DNA of 23,832 nucleotides from Lingula anatina (taxonomy: Eukaryota; Brachiopoda; Lingulata; Lingulida; Lingulidae), in contig NW_019775890.1 of assembly GCF_001039355.2 (NCBI RefSeq), positions 49,766 to 73,597 of the forward strand, in the 5' to 3' direction. The position numbers and the translations under genes are program-made. The notes below the pieces were generated by a model. That model saw only the letters and a list, made by a program, of their open reading frames with translations. It did not search any database and was not told where the DNA came from. Positions 17,034-23,832 of this stretch are shown here, in pieces. How positions within the stretch are numbered: the stretch's first letter is position 1; every line of letters begins with the position of its first letter.

Positions 17034-18532
17034 AAAATGTGGGTCTTTAATAGGGATTTAAAATTGTCAAAGTCTTCTGCTTTTCTAATAAAATTTTGAA
17101 AGGCATTCCACCTTTTGGGGAAGTAGATAACTAAGGCACGATCGCCATAACTTTTGAGGCACCCCTTATCTAAAACAGAATATTCTGAAATAAGGCCATT
17201 CTCTGTATTGAAACGTGTGGACCGCCGTGCTGAGGTAAAACAGATAAGATCAGATAAATATAATGGCCCTTGTGAATGAATCGCTTTAAAAATAATATGA
17301 AGTACTTTAAAATCAATCCTTTGCTTCACAGGCAGCCAATGTAATCCTTTCAGAATGGGAGTGATATGGTGTGTATTATTGCGCTTAATTTGACGAACCA
17401 TTCTTGCAGCTGAGTTTTGAATAACTTGTAACTTTTTAATCTGATAGTCACATATACCAAAGAGGAGACTATTGCAGTAATCTAACCTTGATTATATAAA
17501 TGTATGTACTATTTTTTCAGTGGTTTTGTTATTTAACACTTTCCTTATTTTTCCAATGCGCCATAGTGCATAAGATGCTGATATGATTAACACTCTTCAG
17601 AAACACACTTCCCCATAGTGCCATTTTTATCGAGGATAACTCCCAGATCCCTTACAGAACTTGATGGTTTTATAAGAACATCTCCTTTGCAAATGTTGGC
17701 ATTTGCTGCATTTTTCCTATTTGCCTTGAACCTTGATGTAAACCATATCAACTCAGTCCTACTATCATTTAAAGCCAACATGCTCACTTTCATCCATTCT
17801 CGAATCTCTGCAAGGCAAGCCTCCATAAAAGTGATTGTTGCAGACTGGATGCTCTTGCATGTAATATATACTTGTGTGTCATCTGCAAAAATGAAAGCGT
17901 TCAGTCCATGCTTTTATATGATATCTTCTACAGGTTACATGTATAATGAGAATAGGATCGAACCTAGCACAGACCCTTGTCGGACACCATACTCCAAAGA
18001 TAAAATTGATTATATTGTAATCCTTTGTGTTCTGTTGTTCAGATATGAGGTAAACCAACTAAGTGCAAATCCATTCACTCTAAAGCGAAGCTGCAACCTG
18101 TGAAGAAGCATATCATGATCTATGGTATCAAAAGCTGCTGAAAGGTCTACAAGAACTTAAATAACACCTCTTTGTTTATCCAGGACAAGCATTATGACAT
18201 TGTCGACTCGAAGTAGAGCTGTCTCAGTGCTGTGGCCTTCTCTATAGGTAGACTGACGTTTCCGAAAGAGATTATTTTCAGCAAGATAGCTGCTTAGTTG
18301 GGAACATGCCATTTTTTCAAGAAATCTACCAAAAAAGGTAGATTTGATATTGGTCTATAGTTTTTCAGGCCAGTTTTACACAGCCCTTGCTTTTTGATTA
18401 ATGGCCTAACAGTTGCAGTTTTGCAGTTTGATGGAAAATACCTGTTGAGAAAGACAGTTTAACTAATCTCAGGAGAACCGGAGAAAACACACTAATGTAA
18501 TCTTTCACTATATTAGTCTAGATGACTGGTGC
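16797..18532 (-). mobile_element. L2/CR1-like non-LTR retrotransposon, RT and 3' end
   Basis: Minus-strand reverse transcriptase and 3' region, broken by several frameshifts and stops. In order from 18532: T-N-I-V-K-D-Y-I-S-V-F-S-P-V-L-L, T-A-T-V-R-P-L-I-K-K, K-N-Y-R-P-I-S-N-L-P-F-L, and [15 protein letters not shown] (first catalytic Asp). Then come G-V-R-Q-G-S-V-L-G and the F-A-D-D-T-Q active site (near 17880). C-L-A-E-I-R-E-W, R-D-L-G-V-I-L-D, L-K-G-L-H-W-L-P-V-K-Q-R-I-D-F-K and G-D-R-A-L complete the C-terminal region. After the ORF the complement reads TGTAAGGTGCCTCGA and TTAGGCGCCATATAA, typical of L2-type 3' UTRs, ending in an ATT-rich tail at about 16797. The missing upstream part is at 20801-21220. 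Confidence 0.88.
16953..17030. repeat. Compound microsatellite (AT)18 (GT)21
   Basis: Eighteen AT units (16953-16988) run directly into twenty-one GT units (16989-17030). It lies between the end of the retrotransposon reading frame and its 3' UTR, which adds the artificial H-T and Y-I tail to the minus-strand frame. Confidence 0.97.
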
Positions 18533-18697
18533 AAAAATTGCTCAAAATGTGGAAAAAGCATGAAACTTGGCACAAATGTTCTTTGGACTATGCTGATCAT
18601 TTTCAAGGGTAGTGCCCAAAATTTCAAGGCGTTGCTTAGCAACTGTTGCTAAGGAAGTGATTTACCTTAGTAACAAGCTAATTTGACCTTTCTTGTT

Positions 18698-18839
18698 CAG
18701 TTTAAATGACTTAAAAAGGGTTTTAATAATGTTCCAAGCCATCAGAACTATCACTTTACTATTTTAAGACATTAAAAACCCAAGTAAACCATTGCAACAG
18801 TTGCTAGGCAGCATATTACCCTAGCAACAGGTATTTAAC
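18698..18839 (+). repeat. Inverted repeat, left arm (142 bp)
   Basis: Matches the complement of 20652-20793, with shared blocks CAGTTTAAATG, CATCAGAACTATC, ACTATTTTAAG and TTGCTAGGCAGCATATTACC. The last block folds on itself (GTTGCTAGG...CCTAGCAAC). Just upstream, 18631-18643 (GTTGCTTAGCAAC) fits the RFX X-box consensus. Confidence 0.85.
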
Positions 18840-19064
18840 ATTATATATTTATTAATACACATTTTATAATATATATATAGATACCTCTGTAGCATTTTAC
18901 ATACCCTCCAGTCCCTTCCCATCTTTCTGTTCCTATTCTACATATACTAATATGTTTCTTATTTTATTAATATAGGTACATAAATAGTGTATGCTTGCAC
19001 AAACTCAAATACAAATATCTCCGGAAATCTATCAATGACCACACCTAAATTATCTTCGGCGGGG

Positions 19065-20075
19065 CAAATGATGCACATCCAAAAATTTATTACATGTGGA
19101 CAATCCCAAAAAACGTACAGAATATTTTCTCTAGCAGTATTGCAAAATTCTCAAATTCATAACATAAGCATAAGTATTGAATATTCTATGGTTTATTCTG
19201 AATTGGAGCAACTTCATTTTCTTGTGATCTGTTTCTTAAATGTTAGTTCCCAATTATTAGTACTCAAGGTTTTTTTTTTTTTTAAATATGTCTGCCATTC
19301 ACCCACACCTTTATCTGGTGATATTATACGGCGTTGGAGGATTTTTTGCGAAAAAATATCTGGATGGCTTGGTAACTTGTTAAATTGAGTCTATTATTTC
19401 TTGGAATGCTATGAGTAATTTCCTTCCATGGGAAGAGATAGCCATTCAGATGGTAAGCTTTTTGGAAGCTAAATTAGCCTAGAAAGTTGGTGTTAAGGTT
19501 AATTTTTTGTTGAGTTCCTCTAGACAGAGGGGATTTCAAATGTCATTTATAATATCATTGATGTAAAAAAAAACATTTTTACACCATCTTTTATGGAAAA
19601 TAGTTTTTCAGTTTCTTTCAATTTTTGAGTTTTGACATAATGGTTGTGATAGGATTTCATCTGGTGTTAAATTGAAATTTTCCTGAATTTCACTCAAAGA
19701 CCCAATAATCTTTGCCAAAAAGGATAAGAAGTTGCTTTTAGTTTTTTTAATCCACCTTTTGTTACTATCGATTCCTGACATTTTGCCGAAAAAAAAACGC
19801 TCTCCCATTCCTGATAAAGTTAAATATGATATGCATATTTTAAGTATTGAGGGAGGGGGGGGCTGGTAGGAGAGTTTGTACATGCACTACGTAAGATGAG
19901 AAATATTAAAGGTTTAACCACTGTTGACCTTCCTATTATTGAAAAGTTTCTCAGAGACCATATTTCCAAGATAATTTTCATTTTGTTCAAATTTTTTCTA
20001 AAAAGTTTTTTCACATTGTATTTTGTCAGTTTCCATTCTCTACCAAGTAACTTAAATACACCTGCATGGTTCTAT
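19065..20075 (-). mobile_element. L1-like non-LTR retrotransposon fragment (RT C-terminal region)
   Basis: Minus-strand remnants in order: A-G-V-F-K-L-L-G-R-E-W-K-L-T-K-Y-N-V, then N-K-M-K-I-I-L-E-I-W-S-L-R-N-F-S-I-I-G-R, then T-V-V-K-P-L. This is the L.x.W..R.LSI.G+..V+K.L pattern of the RT thumb in L1/Tx1-type elements. It is followed by L-T-P-D-E-I-L-S-Q-P-L, a W-x-K-N-V-F-F-like stretch, I-N-H-R-I-F-N-T-Y-A-Y and, near 19075, W-D-C-P-H-V-I-N-F-W, the usual C-terminal C-P-x-x-x-x-F-W motif. Many frameshifts; the RT catalytic core and both ends are absent. Clade choice (L1/Tx1 rather than another) is by motif only. Confidence 0.65.
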
Positions 20076-20651
20076 TTTAATTCTTTTTGTTAATCAATGA
20101 AGTTCAAAATTTTATGTTCACACCCAAAGGCTGTTAGATGCCATATCTTACTTCCAACAAGGCTGCTCTACAACAATATAAGAGTATTCTTGCGAGATGA
20201 ACATATCTGAATCAGCACTACGGTGCCATGTCATCAGATACCATGTGCTCACTCTGGTTGGACTTGTGCGGAACAGTTAACCCTTGTGGACACATTTGCC
20301 AGAAGCTATTGACCTGCCCAGAGTTGTTCCAGTGTGCATGTAGGTGCAGATGTAGAGGCTGACAATGTGCAAGGGCAAAATGCACTGTATATTGCACATA
20401 CAAGGGATTTAACGTCTTAACTATTGCAAAGTTTTATAAAGAGTCGTAAGGTGATAAAAGCATGGAAATGCCTGGTTACTAACTTTGAAAATGCTGCCTT
20501 AAGTATCTGCACTGGCAATGTTTTTGATCGGATGTGTGTAAACATCACCCAATTGTTTCAACTTACTGGATTAAAAGTATGAACATCTTGCTCAAAAGTG
20601 TAGTTCTTAGCTAGTATTATAGATTTGCCTTACTTAATAGACTAACGCAAC
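20076..20651. other. No gene seen
   Basis: Unremarkable sequence between the L1-like fragment and the right inverted-repeat arm. Short frames on both strands lack splice context or recognisable motifs. Confidence 0.4.
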
Positions 20652-20793
20652 TTTAAATGCTTGTTGCTAGGGTAATATGCTGCCTAGCAATCGTGGCTAA
20701 GGTTAATTTGGGTTTTAATTGCCTTAAAATAGTCTAGGGATAGTTCTGATGCCCTGAAACATAGTTTTTAGCATTTCTAAACCATTTAAACTG
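20652..20793 (-). repeat. Inverted repeat, right arm (142 bp)
   Basis: Complementary partner of 18698-18839. It lies at the very edge of the insertion, whereas the left arm begins about 165 bases inside, so the two may be separate copies of one short element rather than true terminal repeats. Confidence 0.85.
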
Positions 20794-20800
20794 GACCGGT

Positions 20801-21220
20801 AGGATAATTTCTCAGTGAGGCCCCATCACCCTGACTGGCACACCTGTCTTGGAATTCACTCGGTGATGGATCTGGTTTTGAGGATCCTGTGATAGAATTT
20901 TGGGATAAGTCCTTACGAATATACGTGATCTGGTCTGTGAAGAAATCTGCAAAAACTTGAGGAAGTGTTCACATTCCCATGTCAGAACGCACACTTACCT
21001 GTAGCTGGCTTGACTTAGATTCTGAAATCTTGTCCACTATCCTTAAGAGTTCCCTTTGATCAGCAGCTTCAACACGGGTCTGATGTAAATCATTTTTTTT
21101 TATCTTGCTTTTCAAGGAGGATGTCATGGTTAGCTCTGAATTGCACCACTGACGTTCAAACTTCCTGTTAGTGCCTGTATATATTCCGATTGGTTCATCT
21201 GCCCAGTTCATCGCTGTCGC
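20801..21220 (-). mobile_element. L2/CR1-like retrotransposon, linker upstream of RT
   Basis: Minus-strand continuation of the element at 16797-18532. From about 21215 it reads W-A-D-E-P-I-G, N-R-K-F-E-R-Q-W, E-A-A-D-Q-R-E-L-L-R-I-V-D-K-I, an in-frame TGA (20969-20971), then V-F-A-D-F-F-T-D-Q-I-T-Y-I-R-K-D-L and P-D-P-S-P-S-E-F. These are the conserved steps between the endonuclease and RT domains of L2/CR1-type ORF2 proteins: ER.W, DQ..L...., FADFF..KI..IR. No endonuclease was found upstream, so the copy is 5'-truncated. Confidence 0.75.
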
Positions 21221-21819
21221 CGTCGCTGTCCGATACCAGCCCCCCCTCTCCCCCGTCCACTGCCAAATCATATTTTTATTTTACTGAGTGACAATGTTTG
21301 GCCAAGAGGAAGACTGTTTTCGAAAATCAGCAAGAATGGTCTACATTTTTCGCACAACTTTGGTAACAATCGCCCCACATCCCCAGAAATGCACTGCATG
21401 ATGTCACGCTTAGCCCACTGCGCATGCGTGCACTTTTCATGAGTTGCTAGATTGCCATAGAAAAATGAATGGGTTCGCGATTCGTGGGTAATTCGTGATA
21501 ATTGACAAACTAACGACCTGATGCCGATAGACAGCAACGCTGTGGTATGTTTCAAGCAACTCCTGACCAAATATCGCTAGGGTTTTTAAAAAAATTATGT
21601 TGTACACACGTACTAAGAAGTTTGCCGTGTATTACCTAGTCTGTACCCTCAGCAAAACGCACATATTTTCAGAAATAATGATTTTAGACGGTAGATTCAC
21701 TTAGAAACAAAGGCAAACTAATTTGTTGCCGATAGCACCAGCAGATAGCAGCACCATACAGAGTCTGATTAAAAACGTCCATGGCCATTGAAGAACTTTT
21801 ACCACTGTACAATGAAGTC
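21221..21819. other. No gene seen
   Basis: About 600 bases. The open frame on - (21268-21570) has no family resemblance. GCGCATGCGTGC near 21420-21431 is a palindromic CpG-rich patch. No gene can be supported. Confidence 0.4.
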
Positions 21820-21854
21820 AAAAAAAAAAATAAATAAATAAATAAATAAAAAAA
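21820..21854. repeat. A-run with (TAAA)n microsatellite
   Basis: A poly-A stretch leads into five TAAA units and more A. The following AAACTTGGCACAAATG also occurs at 18566-18581, so this may be the A-rich end of a short retroelement. Confidence 0.8.
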
Positions 21855-22690
21855 CTTGGCACAAATGTGAAACTGCCCTGTGCAAGGCCAAGAATTTAAT
21901 CAGTATTTTCAATCATATTATCAGGCTCTATAAAAATTGACTGACAATACCACTATTTAGCATTTAACTAATCTCTTAATCCACAATTCCTATTATCATT
22001 TAATGGTAATGCAAAATTCTTCTTTCAGATTGCTATTTATTTTAAAATGTAATGCTGCAACTGTTCCAAAATAATCTTGTAGTAAAGGAAAAATGCAAAT
22101 AAGAAGTGGAAGACCAGTTTTACCCACATTATTCAATTATTTGAATATAAAAAGAATAAGATCACGATTTTTAAATTAATATAATATTTCATGAACTCTT
22201 TCATGAATAACATATTAAACAAAACTAAAGTTATGAATTAGTGGTAATGGCTTATTCTGGAATATATGACCTCTGCACATCATCAGTACCTGACTTGGTG
22301 CAGTATAGTTACTACTTGGATACACAGTTATATATATTACAATAAACTTCTCTGCGCATGTCAGACGCTTGTTACCATGAACTAATACTACTTGACAATG
22401 GGCTGAGCACCTATCACAGAGTCTGTGTGCGATACCATTGTTGTGCTGCGATTGGCTAGTTGAGTCACTACTGTAGCGCCCTCGCGTATAGCGTGAATGC
22501 TGCGCATTTCTGGCCATGTAACTTCCAAATTCGATTTTTTTTTTAAAATTTAAATGTCATAAGTGTTTGGCAAAAAAAGACAAATTAGCATGATCAAATT
22601 AGATTTACGGTAATTATCCTGGTTATTTTGCATATTGTTGTCATCATTGTCACTTGCCAAACCAGTAACATAGCTAATTGATATTTATCA
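21855..22690. other. No gene seen
   Basis: AT-rich to about 22250. 22430-22500 has an inverted CCAAT motif (GATTGGCTA) and a GC-rich stretch (TAGCGCCCTCGCG) that could be a promoter, but no exon follows on either strand that I can recognise. Confidence 0.35.
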
Positions 22691-22764
22691 CAGTTAACAA
22701 GCTGTACATGTTTGGGGATGACTTTGCACACTTTTCTATCCACACATACCAAAAACTGTGTCAA

Positions 22765-22940
22765 GGTGGCGTCCAGAAGGTTGAAGGACAGTGTGGTATG
22801 TCTAGCCAGGAGGGGGGATTGCTTATGTTTATACAGCATCAGTGCAAAGCGAATACCCGTGAATACATTATCAGAGAGTATAAAAAGTGCTCTAGTAACT
22901 TCAACAGCAACTGGTTTATGTAAACGTACCTAACATGTTT
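22765..22940 (+). repeat. Dispersed repeat, copy 2, with a possible coding frame
   Basis: Partner of 16140-16295. One frame reads S-V-V-C-L-A-R-R-G-D-C-L-C and later L-S-E-S-I-K-S-A-L-V-T-S-T-A-T-G-L-C-K, and the other copy keeps traces of it (S-K-S-I-N-S-P, S-S-T-R-S-G-L-C). The repeat may therefore come from a protein-coding exon. The protein is unknown. Confidence 0.45.
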
Positions 22941-23033
22941 CAATGCCCTTTTTTTCATAAAATGAAATCATATGAAATTAGAAGTTATTCAATAAACTAC
23001 CGTGTAGCTATTTAGTCCCCGGTCACTTTAATA

Positions 23034-23060
23034 GCACACGCACGGCGAACGTGCGTGTGC
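23034..23060. repeat. Perfect 11-bp hairpin with 5-base loop
   Basis: GCACACGCACG, loop GCGAA, then CGTGCGTGTGC. It opens a GC-richer stretch (23030-23280) with CpG-rich motifs and no recognisable exon. Confidence 0.8.
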
Positions 23061-23629
23061 CCCCGACAGTGTTAATGATAGGGGGATTACGATAGACAGC
23101 GCAAGTCGCTCACAGCGGGAGTCACTATCGCCGCTGTTAGGCCGGTAATTAAGTCTTTAACTTGACTAAACATGTTTCGCTTTGTAACTTGCGTCCTTCA
23201 GTCTTGCTGTTGCGGAAGCGCCGGCGAGAAATATCTCCACCTTGCCGATATTTATCCCGACTCCCGACTTGAAAAGTAAAATTGGTTTTGATTTTATCAA
23301 AGTCTTATTGTATCAGAAAACCTGCATATTTTCATACGTTAAGAGAATTATAGAAACTGTAAAAAAGCTACTCGTACATCAGGGATAGAAAACAAGACCT
23401 TGCAGCACTATAATCTATTATTCATCACCAGAAGTTCCTGTTTCACTTTTTTCTCCCAAATTACAAAGTCTGGTGACAACTGAAAGGTTTTAGCCATTAT
23501 ACCTCAGGGCAGTGAGAGAGTTGATTAAAAGTAATAAAATTATATATTTTGAAGAATTTTCCTAGCCTTCGGCAATTTCCGCAAAGCTTCGGCATGCGCG
23601 GCAATACAGATCTGTCGATATCGGTGTGA
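23061..23629. other. No gene seen; GC-richer stretch then AT-rich
   Basis: 23061-23280 is GC- and CpG-rich relative to the rest of the window and has imperfect short inverted repeats (CGATAG at 23090 against CTATCG at 23127). It could be a promoter or part of a repeat. No coding frame or RNA gene is supported. Confidence 0.35.
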
Positions 23630-23635
23630 AAGTGT

Positions 23636-23712
23636 AATAGCACTGGTGGAATAACGGTTAACGTCGTTGCAAACGTTGTAACCTACCCGACGGGAGTTCG
23701 TACCCCAAAGGT
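23636..23712 (+). repeat. tRNA-like segment, possibly the head of a SINE
   Basis: TGGTGGAATAACGGTTAACG (from about 23644) resembles the A-box and D-arm of tRNAs and tRNA-derived SINEs. GGGAGTTCGTACCCC (23692-23706) resembles the B-box with a T-arm stem: GGG pairs with CCC around a TTCG loop. Spacing between the boxes is about 50 bases. There is no matching acceptor stem, so it is more likely a SINE or pseudo-tRNA than a working tRNA. Confidence 0.4.
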
Positions 23713-23832
23713 ACTTTTGAAATTTTGGAATTATCATTATTATTGATATCTTTTAATATTAAAACAGTTGTGGCTAATTGTTTTTGCAACGAAAAGCAGA
23801 GTAGGGAGGATTGTTGTAATTGTTAAAGTTAT

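Larger units (their letters stand above)
18533..20800. other. ~2.27-kb insertion splitting the L2/CR1-like element
   Basis: The retrotransposon frame stops near 20801 (...E-I-I-L) and resumes near 18532 (T-S-H-L-D, then T-N-I-V-K-D), with only about ten to fifteen residues of the usual linker lost. All sequence between is unrelated: a GTTGCTAGG-rich repeat at both ends in opposite orientation and an L1-like fragment inside. The exact borders and any target duplication could not be read. Confidence 0.6.

Noticed and set aside
17618-18103. Open plus-strand frame of 161 codons
   Set aside because: Antisense of the reverse transcriptase, which has the F-A-D-D motif on the minus strand.
18987-19388. 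Open plus-strand frame of 133 codons
   Set aside because: Lies opposite the L1-like C-terminal motifs (C-P-x-x-x-x-F-W), has no recognisable domain and includes a T-run.
20218-20403. His-rich minus-strand frame
   Set aside because: No start context, splice sites or family resemblance; short and likely by chance.
20969-21271. Minus-strand first exon with a textbook CAG|GTAAGT donor near 21001
   Set aside because: The frame on both sides of the apparent donor matches the linker of an L2/CR1-like ORF2 (D-Q-R-E-L-L then F-A-D-F-F-T-D), so the donor is by chance.
22430-22500. Promoter with inverted CCAAT and GC-rich element
   Set aside because: No exon, start codon context or transcript follows on either strand. 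The motifs alone are too common.

Overview
The window looks like AT-rich, gene-poor, repeat-laden nuclear DNA of an animal, most likely a marine invertebrate. The grounds are spliced exons with GT/AG borders, a two-gene PIF/Harbinger transposon, L2/CR1-like and L1-like non-LTR retrotransposons, several MITE-like elements, and an acyl-CoA synthetase paralogue of a type expanded in lophotrochozoans and amphioxus. A mollusc is my best guess, but this is inference. No intact host gene was found: every coding region seen is broken, partial or fragmentary.

Layout. 1-3780: a decayed PIF/Harbinger transposon with a Myb/SANT-like gene on + (499-2070, four exons, one nonsense codon) and a DDE transposase on - (2240-3272, one frameshift). 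A TTAA-flanked MITE (3269-3613) has landed in the transposase 5' end and now supplies its apparent start codon. 4079-8642: spliced fragments of a zinc-finger (hAT/ZNF862-like) protein and of an acidic protein with a HIRAN-like start. This block is split by single N characters at 5056, 6926 and 8643. The sequence is repeated across the first two Ns (4355-5055 = 5057-5743; 5719-6925 = 6927-7970), which fits unmerged allelic contig ends better than a real tandem duplication. The two copies of the second repeat differ by a clean 148-bp MITE insertion with a 5-bp target duplication. 8650-10110: a palindromic minisatellite, a foldback, a MITE-like element and a weak minus-strand exon.

10238-15770: an acyl-CoA synthetase pseudogene with an in-frame TAA at the Tyr of the Y-G-x-T-E motif and a missing N-terminal segment at a poly-C tract. 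It is followed by partial copies of an internal exon and of the terminal exon, plus paired ~200-bp 3'-flank repeats, interrupted by a second copy of the TTAA MITE.

16797-21220: an L2/CR1-like retrotransposon on -, cut in two by ~2.27 kb of foreign DNA. That insert holds an L1-like RT C-terminal fragment and 142-bp inverted repeats. 21230-23832: mostly featureless, with a repeat shared with 16140-16295, a strong 11-bp hairpin and a tRNA-like (SINE-type) segment near the end.

The genes do not form a pathway. The window is best read as layers of transposition over a decayed acyl-CoA synthetase locus. I found no convincing new molecular system; the most informative signals are the heterozygous MITE, the MITE-derived transposase start and the palindromic minisatellite.
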